64,000 bases of DNA from an uncultured Paracoccaceae bacterium (GCA_947503965.1 CANNFU010000009.1:124001-188000), one strand, 5' to 3'. Positions 16,445 to 24,404 are shown, counted from the first letter of the stretch. Made by a program: numbers and translations. Notes: generated by a model not told the origin, from the letters alone.

Positions 16445-16995
16445 GCGATCTTGATCCAAAAGACGAGCTGGTGACGCATTTGCCGGCTCTCCGCGCATTC
16501 GCGCTCAGCCTCACGCGCAATCGCGCCACGGCTGATGATATGATGCAGGATGCGGTCCTGAAAGCCTGGTCCAACATGGACAAATATAAACCAGGCACCA
16601 ATATGCGCGCCTGGCTGTTCACCATCCTACGCAACAATTACTATTCATCCCGTCGCAAACTGAACCGCGAAGTAGCCGATATCGATAACGCTTTCTCTGA
16701 TACGCTGTCAGTCAAGCCTGATCATGATGGGCGGCTGCAGATGATGGATTTCAAGGTGGCCTTTCAACAACTTGCCGATGAACACCGCGAGGCGTTGATC
16801 CTTGTGGGGGCGTCCGGCTTTTCCTATGACGATGCCGCAGAAATGTGCGGGGTGGCTACGGGTACAATGAAAAGTCGCGTCAACCGCGCACGGGCAAAAC
16901 TGACCGAGCTTTTGCAACTGAACGATGATGATGTTCTTGAATTGACAGATGCTGCAACAATGGCGGTCGTCGGCAGCCCCAATCTGCCATCATGA
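16441..16995 (+). CDS. ecfG: General stress sigma factor EcfG (ECF15-type)
   Basis: 184 residues with sigma region 2 (LTRNRATADDMMQDAVLKAWSNMDKY) and region 4 (HREALILVGASGFSYDDAAEMCGVATGTMKSRVNRARAKL), the classic ECF layout without region 3. Family, size and position between nepR and a stress kinase identify it as EcfG, the sigma factor that reads GGAAC-N16/17-CGTT promoters. Several such promoters occur within this window (7261-7285, 22639-22696, 23566-23590, 24437-24470, 25775-25799). Both ends overlap neighbouring genes by four bases, so nepR, ecfG and the kinase form one translationally coupled unit. Confidence 0.96.
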   Translation: MSDLDPKDELVTHLPALRAFALSLTRNRATADDMMQDAVLKAWSNMDKYKPGTNMRAWLFTILRNNYYSSRRKLNREVADIDNAFSDTLSVKPDHDGRLQMMDFKVAFQQLADEHREALILVGASGFSYDDAAEMCGVATGTMKSRVNRARAKLTELLQLNDDDVLELTDAATMAVVGSPNLPS

Positions 16996-18701
16996 AGAAA
17001 AGGCATTGGTACCGGCGGATGAACGTGCAGCTTGTCGCGTTCCTGACACTCGCGCTGTTTCCTCTTGGGTCCATTGCCATCTTTCAAACCTATCGCGTTT
17101 CAGTCGAAGCTGATCAAAATGTCGAGGCTGCCTTTCTCGGCCTGACCGAACAGGCCGCGCGCCACGAGCAGGTTCTGATCGAACGGGCGGTCGGCGCTGC
17201 ACGTCTTTTCGGGTCGATCGTGCCTGCGTTGCTGCAAAACCCCGACGGCTGCGCGCCATTTCTGTCACGATTTGTAGAGGCGAATGCGGAATTCAGTTTT
17301 GTCGGCGTTTTGCCAATCTCGGGTGTCGTAACGTGTTCATCGTCAGAGCGGATTATCGACTTTTCAGACTATCCCGATTTTGACGCAGCCATAGCCGCCC
17401 AGCAACCAACCATCGTCGTGAACGAAGCGCCACCAATTAGTGGCCAATCCGCGTTTGTCGTTTCAGAACCGTTCCAGATCGATGGCGCGTTCGCAGGTTT
17501 CATTTCCGTTTCGATACCGCACTCCCAGTTGCCAGAAACAGATGAGAATCTGGATGATTTGGGCCTGAAAGAGCTGATCATGTTTAATGAGGACGGCATG
17601 ATCCTGACGGCGCGGTCCAACCTGACCGATGCACAGGCCGAGCTTCCGCGCGGGCTTGATCTGGCTGGATTGCCAACAAATGAACCTCAGATATTCCGTA
17701 CTGAAAATCGCGATGGTGTTGAACGGCGCTACAGCGTTGTGTCGGTCCAGGGTAGCCCGGCCGCGGTCATGGCAATCTGGACCACCGATGCCGGTTCGCC
17801 CGGCCGGTTGTCCGGGCTTGTCGCTCCGATCACCTTTCCGGTGCTGATGTGGTTTGCCAGCATGGGAGTTGCAATGCTCGCCATGAACACACTTGTCCTG
17901 CGCCATCTGCGTCGATTGCGCAAAAGCATGGATGATTTTGCTGACACGCGCCGTGCGACATTCGACCAGGATGCCCATGCGTTGATGGCCTTGGAAATCG
18001 ATGACCTCGAAAGCAACTTTCAACGCATGAGCGAGGAAATCATGCGTGATGAGGCGACCCTGGAAAATACAGTGCGCGAGAAAGACGTGCTGGTGAAAGA
18101 AATTCACCACCGCGTGAAAAACAATCTGCAGCTGATATCCTCGATCATGAATATGCAAATCCGCGCGGCGGAACACGCGGAAACCCAACAGGTCCTGCGC
18201 CGCGTTCAGGAACGTGTACTCAGCCTGGCAACGATACACCGCGATCTTTACCAGTCGCAGGATGCAGGCCGCGTAAATGTCGGTGCGCTTGTCATCGAAA
18301 TTGTCGAAAACTCGGTGGATTTGGCAATCGCTGATGGTGGCGACATCATTGTCGACACTGAGATCGACCCCATCCTGCTTTACCCTGATCAGGCCGTGCC
18401 ATTGTCGTTGCTGGTGTCAGAGGCGGCGACAAATGCGATGAAATTCATCGGGGACACCAGCCATGGCAAACCGTCCGTCACAGTACGTTTGAAACAGGAC
18501 GGCACCGCGTGTCTGCTGGTCTTTACAAATTCCATCGGCGAGGTGCCAAACGCGCAAAGCACCGGGCTTGGCAGCAAGCTGATGAATGCATTCGCATTGC
18601 AACTGGGCGGGAAAATTCATGTCGAGCAGACCGATGAAAGCTATTCGCTGACAGTCAACTTCAATGTGCTGAAGTTCCAGCCGGAGGCACGCGACTTTTG
18701 A
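16992..18701 (+). CDS. Membrane sensor histidine kinase, HWE/HisKA_2 type (PhyK-like)
   Basis: 569 residues. A first membrane helix (about 11-33) and a second near 280-300 enclose a periplasmic sensing domain of about 240 residues. A short linker then leads to a HisKA_2-type phosphoacceptor domain with EIHHRVKNNLQLISSI (His near residue 371) and a C-terminal ATPase with LLVSEAATNAMKF and GLGSKLM. EIHHRVKNN kinases next to phyR are the usual activators (or phosphatases) of PhyR, so this is the likely sensor of the local general stress pathway. Its ATG overlaps the ecfG stop. The stimulus bound by the periplasmic domain cannot be read from sequence. Confidence 0.92.
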   Translation: MKKRHWYRRMNVQLVAFLTLALFPLGSIAIFQTYRVSVEADQNVEAAFLGLTEQAARHEQVLIERAVGAARLFGSIVPALLQNPDGCAPFLSRFVEANAEFSFVGVLPISGVVTCSSSERIIDFSDYPDFDAAIAAQQPTIVVNEAPPISGQSAFVVSEPFQIDGAFAGFISVSIPHSQLPETDENLDDLGLKELIMFNEDGMILTARSNLTDAQAELPRGLDLAGLPTNEPQIFRTENRDGVERRYSVVSVQGSPAAVMAIWTTDAGSPGRLSGLVAPITFPVLMWFASMGVAMLAMNTLVLRHLRRLRKSMDDFADTRRATFDQDAHALMALEIDDLESNFQRMSEEIMRDEATLENTVREKDVLVKEIHHRVKNNLQLISSIMNMQIRAAEHAETQQVLRRVQERVLSLATIHRDLYQSQDAGRVNVGALVIEIVENSVDLAIADGGDIIVDTEIDPILLYPDQAVPLSLLVSEAATNAMKFIGDTSHGKPSVTVRLKQDGTACLLVFTNSIGEVPNAQSTGLGSKLMNAFALQLGGKIHVEQTDESYSLTVNFNVLKFQPEARDF

Positions 18702-20239
18702 CCCAAATGCCAACACAGCGTGGTTTCGAAGTCTTGATCACTGCCGCAGAGGCATATCCTCGGCTTGAGCAGGAATTCATGTCAGCCGAGCGGGAAATCG
18801 TTGCGGGTTTTCGCATCTTCGATCCTTGGACCGATCTGCGCTCTGACAATGCGCGGGTCCACGGTAAGGACTGGTTCGATCTCATCGTGCATACGCTGAA
18901 CCGTGGTGTGAAAATCCACATGATCCTGACGGACTTTGACCCGGTCGTGCGGATGGACATGCATCTTTACGCATGGCAGTGCCTGCGCGGGCTGATCGCA
19001 GCGGGCGAGGCGTCGCAACATCCGCAGAATCTGATCGCAAGCGTGGCGATGCATCCGGCACGCGTGGGTATATTGCCGCGATGCCTGTTGTGGCCACGTT
19101 CCGTCAAGGAAATCGGCGATCAGATAAAGCGGATTGCGCAAAACAAAGGTTTGTCAGGACGCGACCTGATGGAGGCAGCGCCCGGTTTGAAAGCACTGAC
19201 AAGACTGGATGGCGACACGCTCAAGCCGCGGCTTTTTCCCCCACCACCTTTGGTGCCGGTGACGCATCACCAGAAACTGGCGGTATTTGACGGTAAGCGC
19301 CTGTATGTTGGCGGTCTGGATCTGAACAATCGGCGGTATGACACACCGCGCCACGATCGCAGCAGCGATGAAACCTGGCATGACGTGCAGGTTGTCGTAA
19401 CAGGCGACATCGCAAAAGAGGCCCGCACCCATCTGCAAAATGTAGCAGCTGCCGTTTCCGGGCACATCACCGATGCACCAGCGAAACTGTTGCGGACGAT
19501 TTCAGCCAAGCGAAGGTTTGCGGCACCATACATGTCGCCACGCCCCGTCGTCAGCGAAATCGCAGATGCCCATCACAAGGCCATCGCGCGGTCAGAGGCG
19601 TTGATTTATCTTGAAACGCAATTTTTTCGCGATGAGGCGCTTGCCCGCAGCCTTGCAGAGCGTGCGCGCCAGCAACCGTCACTGACACTGATCATGATGT
19701 TGCCTGCCGCCCCGGAAGAGATTGCTTTTCAGGATGATTGGGGGCCTGATGCGAAGTTTGGCGAATATCTGCAGACAAAATGTATCGATATCGTTCACGA
19801 CACCTTTGCCGACCGGATATTTATCGGTTCGCCCGTACAGCCACGCCATCATGTGACGCAGTCGAGGGACACGCATTTCGACGCCCCGATCATCTATCTG
19901 CATGCGAAAGTGTCGATCTTTGATAACCATACCGGGATTGTATCATCGGCAAACCTGAACGGACGCAGCCTGAATTGGGATACCGAGGTGGCTGTGCAAA
20001 CCGAAACCGTCGATGAGGTAACACAGCTTCGAAACCGCTCCTTTGCGCATTGGCTGGGTTCCGACGCGGATCAGACTTTCTACAGTCCTGAAACCGCTTG
20101 CGGCGCATGGGCCGCCCGCGCTGCGCAAAATACGCAAAAATCACCAGAAAAGCGTGCTGGATTTATCGTACCCTACCTCACCGAACCCGCCCGGCAAGAG
20201 GCTCAGGCCTTGCCCGGCGTACCGGCGGAAATGGCCTGA
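18698..20239 (+). CDS. Phospholipase D-like protein
   Basis: 513 residues with two HKD-type motifs: HHQKLAVFD near residue 190 followed by VGGLDLNNRRYD, and HAKVSIFD near residue 401 followed by VSSANLNGRS. Two H-x-K-x4-D motifs in one chain make a single active site, as in phospholipase D and cardiolipin synthase-type enzymes. No signal peptide or membrane segment is visible, so it is probably cytoplasmic or peripheral. The TTG start at 18698 overlaps the kinase stop (TTGA), which puts it in the nepR-ecfG-kinase transcript; a GSR-linked role in membrane phospholipid remodelling is inferred. An ATG at 18707 is an alternative start. Confidence 0.87.
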   Translation: MTQMPTQRGFEVLITAAEAYPRLEQEFMSAEREIVAGFRIFDPWTDLRSDNARVHGKDWFDLIVHTLNRGVKIHMILTDFDPVVRMDMHLYAWQCLRGLIAAGEASQHPQNLIASVAMHPARVGILPRCLLWPRSVKEIGDQIKRIAQNKGLSGRDLMEAAPGLKALTRLDGDTLKPRLFPPPPLVPVTHHQKLAVFDGKRLYVGGLDLNNRRYDTPRHDRSSDETWHDVQVVVTGDIAKEARTHLQNVAAAVSGHITDAPAKLLRTISAKRRFAAPYMSPRPVVSEIADAHHKAIARSEALIYLETQFFRDEALARSLAERARQQPSLTLIMMLPAAPEEIAFQDDWGPDAKFGEYLQTKCIDIVHDTFADRIFIGSPVQPRHHVTQSRDTHFDAPIIYLHAKVSIFDNHTGIVSSANLNGRSLNWDTEVAVQTETVDEVTQLRNRSFAHWLGSDADQTFYSPETACGAWAARAAQNTQKSPEKRAGFIVPYLTEPARQEAQALPGVPAEMA

Positions 20240-20279
20240 AGATGTGTTAGGGGCGTTGCAGCCAGAACGCCGCGCTGGG

Positions 20280-20310
20280 CTTCGCGGGCATTGTGGTGCT
20301 GCCCGCGAAG
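20280..20310. terminator. Perfect 11-bp palindromic hairpin between convergent genes
   Basis: CTTCGCGGGCA (20280-20290) and TGCCCGCGAAG (20300-20310) pair perfectly around a nine-base loop. It lies between the end of the phospholipase D gene (+) and the end of the lipoprotein gene (-). No T-run follows on either side, so it may act as a bidirectional, partly Rho-assisted terminator or as an RNA 3' end stabiliser. Confidence 0.5.
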
Positions 20311-20325
20311 ACGTGCATCGTCGTG

Positions 20326-21219
20326 TCAGTTCGTCTCTGCCGCAATAAACCCGCCGACTTCGATCCGATCATCCGAACCTGGCACATCGTGAACGATGCG
20401 CACCTCGCCAATGACCTCTTCACCGTCAGCTCCGACGACAATGCCCTGAAACGTACCTGCCTGCGCAGTGTATCCGGGCAATGACCCGCCTGAACTTGTG
20501 CCATTGAAGACGCCATCTACAAGCGTACCGTTTTGAAGGGTGATGTCTGCCGCATCCTCGGTGGTGAAGTCTTGTTCGGTTCCGAAGAACTTGATGTTTC
20601 GGTCGGTGATAGACCCGGACACCATGCTGTCATCAAAATCCACACGCAAGTTGGCGTTGCCATACACCTCCAGCCGGATCGGTGTACTGGCTGCATCAGC
20701 GTCGCCGATCACGCCGGCATACGTACCGCTATAAGCGACCGAACCAGTTGTGGGTACTATCGTCTCGCCCAGTCGTTCCAGTTGCGTCCCATCAAAGGTC
20801 ACGAAAACCTGTCCATTCCGTCCTGTGGTTAATCCACGGAACATTCTAAAGTTTGTACCAGGTGCCGAACGATAGAAACCAAAGCCGTCTGGTGCAGTTG
20901 TGGTTTCGTTCAGATTATAGAAGCTCGTGCTTGTACTACCTCCCCCCGAAGGAGTCGTGAAGCCGAGCTGATGACGCCCAGCATCGCGCAGGTAGTATGC
21001 CCAAACACCGTCGCCTAAGCCCTCACTACGCAGAGTAAGCGTCGCTTCTGCCAACTCTGGATCGGGATCTGGGTCTGGGTCAGGATCTGGGTCTGGGTCG
21101 GGATCCGGGTCGATGATTACTGGGTCGGTTGTATCATCACTGCCGCCTGACCCGCCACACGCGGCCAGCAGTAATACCAGTAAAATGCTGACACCTCTCG
21201 TCAGCTCTAACGTACGCAT
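20326..21219 (-). CDS. Lipoprotein with Asp-Pro linker and beta-rich C-terminus
   Basis: 297 residues. The N-terminus is a lipoprotein signal, ILLVLLLAAC, with the lipidated Cys at residue 21. It is followed by GGSGGSDDTTDP and a run of about nine Asp-Pro repeats that should form a stiff spacer. The rest is beta-rich and glycine-rich; the last 120 residues (VAYSGTYAGV..., ...GVFNGTSSGG..., AQAGTFQGIVVG) resemble the TbpB/Slam-type small beta-barrel found in many alphaproteobacterial lipoproteins. It would be anchored to the outer membrane with the barrel held away from it. Start: the ATG at 21219; the frame upstream lacks a signal. Function unknown. Confidence 0.72.
   Translation of the reverse strand: MRTLELTRGVSILLVLLLAACGGSGGSDDTTDPVIIDPDPDPDPDPDPDPDPDPELAEATLTLRSEGLGDGVWAYYLRDAGRHQLGFTTPSGGGSTSTSFYNLNETTTAPDGFGFYRSAPGTNFRMFRGLTTGRNGQVFVTFDGTQLERLGETIVPTTGSVAYSGTYAGVIGDADAASTPIRLEVYGNANLRVDFDDSMVSGSITDRNIKFFGTEQDFTTEDAADITLQNGTLVDGVFNGTSSGGSLPGYTAQAGTFQGIVVGADGEEVIGEVRIVHDVPGSDDRIEVGGFIAAETN
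21065..21112 (-). repeat. 18-bp tandem repeat encoding the Asp-Pro linker
   Basis: Two copies of an 18-bp unit built from GGATCT/GGGTCT hexamers (21065-21082, 21083-21100; one base differs) plus a 12-base partial copy (21101-21112). They lie inside the lipoprotein gene and encode the (DP)n spacer. Such hexamer arrays can change length by slippage without breaking the frame. Confidence 0.8.
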
Positions 21220-21589
21220 ATCGTTTCCACTTCTTGAAGCTTTGTGTGCGGACTTCGGTTCCGCCACCGGTTTGTTGTCTAGGCAAAAACCCGGCACTTA
21301 ACTTTCAACGCGTACCGCCTATGGCGAAGACACATGTCGCATTCCGTGAAATTAATGAATGCGCTGACATCGGCGTTACCGCACTTTTCGAAGACAGTGT
21401 CGATGGAATGTCACGGGGAAAAACAAAGGTCCGCGATTTGATTTATTGTGGTGAATAGGGAAACGCAGTTTGCTTGCGGGCAAGCCTATAATCATACACT
21501 ACTCGCGTGGACTGGATGCTTCGCTGATATGCTTACTTGCCCTGACATGTGACAAAAGCAGGCGTGTTCACAAGCAGCGGCTAATCCCG
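21220..21589. other. 370-bp intergenic stretch
   Basis: Lies between the lipoprotein start and the end of the AI-2E-type permease gene. The left part should carry the lipoprotein promoter; a GGAAC at 21262-21258 (-) has no CGTT at the right distance, so an EcfG promoter is not supported. A 45-codon plus-strand ORF (ATG 21321 to TAG 21458, MAKTHVAFREINEC...) has no ribosome site and no recognisable family. I see no RNA gene. Confidence 0.5.
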
Positions 21590-22618
21590 CTAAAGCGCAG
21601 CTTTGTTATCGGCTGGCACCGCCGCTTGTTCACCAAACCCTTTCATCACGGTTAAGGTCCAGATCAGCAACGGGATCGCGATGATCCCGCCGATGGGTCC
21701 CCACAGCCATAACCAAAACACCAGCGACAGAAATACCAGTAACGGGTTTACGGCGAGGCTCTTACCGACGAGCGTTGGTGTGACGAATTGCGCCTCGGTT
21801 GCGTTCATCGCAATGTAGAGCGCCGGCGGCAGAAAACTGGCCGCACCGTCGAATACGACGATCCCGGTCACGGTCAACATCGCGATCAATATGGCGGGCC
21901 CAAGGTAAAGCACAAAGTTCAGTACAAACGCCAGCAACCCCCAGACCACAGGTGTCGGCATGCCAATCAGCTGCATCACCACTGTCACCAGCGCGCCAAA
22001 GCTCAGGTTAATTGCAGATATGGTCAGCACGTAGCGTGACACTTGGCTTGCCGCCCGGCGCAGATCCGATTTTGCCAAAGCGGCGATATTTTCACTGAGC
22101 CAATCATAGACAGCATTCCGGGCAAGCAGGAAGAAGTACAGCGTCCCGGTAAAGATCAGAAACTGAGCAAGAAATTGGGGGGCATAAAACAAAGCGTCCG
22201 TAAGCGATGGTAGGGCCATCGGCTCCTCTTCGCTCGAGCCGGACCCATTGGGTTCAATGGCCGCGGCCATGTCATTGGAAATCTGTTCAAGACCGCGCAA
22301 CAGACGGCGTAACTCATCAACGGTTGCCCGCAATTCCTCGCGGATGACCGGCCCTTGGCTGATGGCTTGGGAAATATAGGGTTCAAGTACAAGAAGCAGG
22401 GCAAAGATCACGGCAATGGCAACCAGAACGGAAAGCGATGCAGCAATGGCCGCCGGTATGCGCAGTTTGTCCCAAAAATCGGACAAGGGTGTCATCACGA
22501 TACCCAGCAGCAATGCTGACAGGACAGGCGCGATCAAGTCACGCGCCTGATGCAACGCAACCAAGCTAATGATTATGGTCAACGTGACCAGGCAGACAGT
22601 ATTGATTGAAGGCCGCAT
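21590..22618 (-). CDS. AI-2E family (PerM-type) membrane transporter
   Basis: 342 residues with about eight membrane helices: an N-terminal pair (TVCLVTLTIIISLVALHQA; VLSALLLGIVMTPLSDFWDKLRIPAAIAA), a soluble middle loop (VDELRRLLRGLEQISNDMAAAIEP), and a C-terminal group with the family's typical GALVTVVMQLIGMPTPVVWGLLAFVLNFVLYLGPAI and VTPTLVGKSLAVNPLLVFLSLVFW. The family includes TqsA and Na/H antiporters, so AI-2 export is not implied. The start is set at 22618 (MRPSINT). A full-consensus EcfG promoter lies 21-45 bases upstream on the minus strand, so the gene belongs to the general stress regulon. Confidence 0.88.
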   Translation of the reverse strand: MRPSINTVCLVTLTIIISLVALHQARDLIAPVLSALLLGIVMTPLSDFWDKLRIPAAIAASLSVLVAIAVIFALLLVLEPYISQAISQGPVIREELRATVDELRRLLRGLEQISNDMAAAIEPNGSGSSEEEPMALPSLTDALFYAPQFLAQFLIFTGTLYFFLLARNAVYDWLSENIAALAKSDLRRAASQVSRYVLTISAINLSFGALVTVVMQLIGMPTPVVWGLLAFVLNFVLYLGPAILIAMLTVTGIVVFDGAASFLPPALYIAMNATEAQFVTPTLVGKSLAVNPLLVFLSLVFWLWLWGPIGGIIAIPLLIWTLTVMKGFGEQAAVPADNKAAL

Positions 22619-22638
22619 CACAAATCCCTTTGGCAGAA

Positions 22639-22663
22639 AACGCGGGCCAACCAATAAAGTTCC
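22639..22663 (-). promoter_or_regulatory. EcfG-type promoter of the AI-2E-type transporter gene
   Basis: Minus-strand GGAAC (22663-22659), exactly 16 bases, then CGTT (22642-22639). Full consensus match, 21 bases before the translation start. Confidence 0.75.
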
Positions 22664-22671
22664 CGGTTCAT

Positions 22672-22696
22672 GGAACGAAAGCGGCTTTTATTCGTT
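22672..22696 (+). promoter_or_regulatory. EcfG-type promoter of the 58-residue membrane peptide gene
   Basis: GGAAC (22672-22676), 16 bases, CGTT (22693-22696). Full consensus, eight bases from the opposed promoter and about 31 bases before the TTG start at 22728. Confidence 0.75.
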
Positions 22697-22727
22697 GGTT
22701 GTTGGATGGACGTGAAAGGAGAATGCT

Positions 22728-22904
22728 TTGTCAGCTTCAAATACGAACCTCGAAAAACAGGCAAAACGTCACCGGGGCCCACTTTTTGGTATCACCATCG
22801 CTTTGGCCTTTGCCGCAGTCTTGCTTGCCGGATTTTTTATCTGGACGGCTTATCAATCCAGTAACCCAACCGCAGCAAGCCCTGCTGAAATTATCTCGGA
22901 ATAA
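22728..22904 (+). CDS. 58-residue single-helix membrane protein
   Basis: An ORF starting with TTG, preceded seven bases earlier by AAAGGAGAA. It encodes a positively charged N-terminus (SNTNLEKQAKRHRGPLFG), one strong membrane helix (ITIALAFAAVLLAGFFIWTAY) and a short polar tail ending SPAEIISE. A consensus EcfG promoter precedes it and a strong terminator follows its stop by six bases, so it is a complete one-gene unit despite its size. Overlapping longer frames on the same strand have no ribosome site and lack a protein-like pattern. No family is recognised. Expected topology is N-in by the positive-inside rule. Confidence 0.8.
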   Translation: MSASNTNLEKQAKRHRGPLFGITIALAFAAVLLAGFFIWTAYQSSNPTAASPAEIISE

Positions 22905-22908
22905 CAAG

Positions 22909-22937
22909 AAAGAGCGCCGATTGGCGCTCTTTTTTTG
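22909..22937 (+). terminator. Strong Rho-independent terminator
   Basis: AGAGCGCC (22911-22918), a GATT loop, GGCGCTCT (22923-22930) and a run of seven Ts. It ends the 58-residue peptide gene and, with a short T tract on the other side, may also serve the convergent DUF202 gene. Confidence 0.9.
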
Positions 22938-22938
22938 C

Positions 22939-23274
22939 TTACAACAACCATAGAATGACACCCGCCGTGATGATCATCCCGTAATGGGACTGACAATTTG
23001 CATCATGCGCGTCAATGCGGCGCTGCGCCTGATAGCTGCGCCAGCAAGCCGATCCAAAGATGACAACGGCAGTCAGAATGAATAGTTCTGCCACAGCTTT
23101 GGCAACTAGCGGATGATCGGTTGACCCAAACACCGCCTTCAGGCCCAGCGCGACCCCGACGCAGGCCATGCCCGTCCGCATCCAAGATGCAAATGTTCGC
23201 TCATTGGCAAGGATCGTGCGATCCTCGGCCCAGTCTGTGCGCTGTTCGGCACTTTCGTTCTTTTTCTCTGACAT
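22939..23274 (-). CDS. DUF202 family (YidH-like) inner-membrane protein
   Basis: 111 residues: a polar N-terminus with DWAEDRTILANERTFASWMRTGM, the DUF202 signature of E-R-T-x-L-A-x-E-R-T/W followed by the first helix, then two more membrane helices (VAELFILTAVVIFGSACW and a C-terminal MIITAGVILWLL). These proteins are small, widespread and uncharacterised, often within stress regulons. The ATG at 23274 is preferred to an upstream TTG at 23292, because DUF202 proteins begin just before the charged stretch. It ends at the bidirectional terminator region near 22937. Confidence 0.85.
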   Translation of the reverse strand: MSEKKNESAEQRTDWAEDRTILANERTFASWMRTGMACVGVALGLKAVFGSTDHPLVAKAVAELFILTAVVIFGSACWRSYQAQRRIDAHDANCQSHYGMIITAGVILWLL

Positions 23275-23290
23275 CAGGGATGCTTGTCGC

Positions 23291-23326
23291 AAAAGAAAGG
23301 GCGCGTCAGATATGACGCACCCTTTC
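23291..23326 (-). terminator. Rho-independent terminator after the PLDc_N gene
   Basis: Minus strand GAAAGGGTGCGTCA / TGACGCGCCCTTTC forms a 14-position stem (one G-U) around a four-base loop, followed by TTTTGCG. It starts 15 bases after the stop of the PLDc_N gene and separates it from DUF202. Confidence 0.82.
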
Positions 23327-23340
23327 GAAATTGCAGTCTC

Positions 23341-23529
23341 TTATACGGTCGCAGCTGCAGAGCGTGGACCGGCGATCAGCCAAATGATAAAGCCGATGAC
23401 CGGCAGGACCAGAACCAGCAATGTCCACAGCACTTTGCTACCTGTCGTCGCGCTCGAACCGAAGATCGAGATGATGGCCCAGATATTCAGGGCCAGAATA
23501 ATCAGTCCACCAAAACCAGCATATTCCAT
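23341..23529 (-). CDS. PLDc_N domain small membrane protein
   Basis: 62 residues with two membrane helices: LIILALNIWAIISIF and KVLWTLLVLVLPVIGFIIWLIAGPRS. The segment W-x-L-x-V-L-x-P-x-x-G-x-x-I-W-x-x-x-G-P-R is the phospholipase D-nuclease N-terminal (PLDc_N) motif, here free-standing. Such short PLDc_N proteins are common in bacteria and have no known activity. GGAGAAAG lies before the ATG. A full-consensus EcfG promoter lies 37-61 bases upstream and a strong terminator follows, so it is a monocistronic stress gene. Confidence 0.88.
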   Translation of the reverse strand: MEYAGFGGLIILALNIWAIISIFGSSATTGSKVLWTLLVLVLPVIGFIIWLIAGPRSAAATV

Positions 23530-23565
23530 TTGTCTTTCTCCATTTTACGGTTTTCTTGCAGCATC

Positions 23566-23590
23566 AACGCGCGATCCGGCGAATGGTTCC
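23566..23590 (-). promoter_or_regulatory. EcfG-type promoter of the PLDc_N gene
   Basis: Minus strand GGAAC (23590-23586), 16 bases, CGTT (23569-23566). Full consensus, placed between the end of the formate/nitrite-type channel gene and the PLDc_N start. Confidence 0.75.
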
Positions 23591-23594
23591 GGAT

Positions 23595-24404
23595 TTAATC
23601 ACTTTCTTTCGCAGGCAGTTCCCGTCTGACCTGACCGAAAGCCAGAAGCGCAAAGATCACCGTGCCACCCAGGATGTTGCCGAACAGGACTGGCAGGAAG
23701 AAATCAAACATCGCCCGATCAAGGGGCAGCATGCCTTGGACCATCAAAAACGCCATCTCTACACTACCGGCGACGATATGCGTGAAATCCCCGGCGGCGA
23801 TGAGCCAGGTGAAAATCAGGATGACAAAAAAGCCAAAGCCATCTGACTCTGGCAGCATCCAGACGATAGCCGCCACCAGAATGCCCGCCGGGATTGCGCG
23901 CTGGAATGCCTCGCTTGTGGTAAAGCCGGTAGCATGTTCGGAAAGCTGGGTGATCGCAGGCAAAAGCTCGGCCGGGATGAAGCTGCCGTAGGCAAAGGCC
24001 GTTGCGACGAAGAACGCCCCGATCACATTGGCAAACAGCACGATCGACCACAGCACAACCAACCTGCGGAACATGGCCCAAACCGGATTGTGCATCACAG
24101 GCAGCACTGTCGTGATCGTGTTTTCAGTAAAAAGCTGCATCCGCCCCAGGATCACAACCAGAAAGCCCAGACTGTAGCCAAGGTTTTCCAAAAGATACCG
24201 CCAGTCAGCATCAGGCAGGTAGGTGCGAAAGATCGCCTCGCCCAGAACGGACAGCGAAATCATCAGCCCCGCGGCAACCCCCGACCAGAAAAGCGATGCA
24301 TTGGGGCGGTCCATCTCTTCGTGACCATCGCGGCGGATGATCTCGAAAATGTCCTTTGAAGAGAGCGTTTCGTTATCAGCACTAATGTGGTTGTCATGGG
24401 ACAT
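23595..24404 (-). CDS. Formate/nitrite transporter (FNT) family protein
   Basis: 269 residues: a soluble N-terminal tail (DNETLSSKDIFEIIRRDGHEEMDRPN) then six membrane helices. The FNT plan is visible: an LFWSGVAAGLMISLSVLGEA opening helix, LGFLVVILGRMQLFTENTITTVLP (the L-F-T-E-N-T loop of the family), and the later AGDFTHIVAGSVEMAFLM (the second loop with His). The sequence is closest to the YfdC-like branch, whose substrate is not settled. The start at 24404 has AAAGGCGATCC upstream. A near-consensus EcfG promoter (GGAAC-N16-AGTT) lies 33-57 bases upstream, again pointing to stress control. Confidence 0.88.
   Translation of the reverse strand: MSHDNHISADNETLSSKDIFEIIRRDGHEEMDRPNASLFWSGVAAGLMISLSVLGEAIFRTYLPDADWRYLLENLGYSLGFLVVILGRMQLFTENTITTVLPVMHNPVWAMFRRLVVLWSIVLFANVIGAFFVATAFAYGSFIPAELLPAITQLSEHATGFTTSEAFQRAIPAGILVAAIVWMLPESDGFGFFVILIFTWLIAAGDFTHIVAGSVEMAFLMVQGMLPLDRAMFDFFLPVLFGNILGGTVIFALLAFGQVRRELPAKESD

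Noticed and set aside
18973-19290. Plus-strand ORF inside the phospholipase D gene
   Set aside because: Out-of-frame shadow of a gene with both HKD motifs intact.
21238-21262. GGAAC before the lipoprotein gene as an EcfG promoter
   Set aside because: At 16 or 17 bases the -10 reads AGCT or GCTT, at least two mismatches from CGTT.
21321-21458. 45-codon plus-strand ORF MAKTHVAFREINEC
   Set aside because: No ribosome site, promoter or recognisable domain; left as part of the intergenic stretch.
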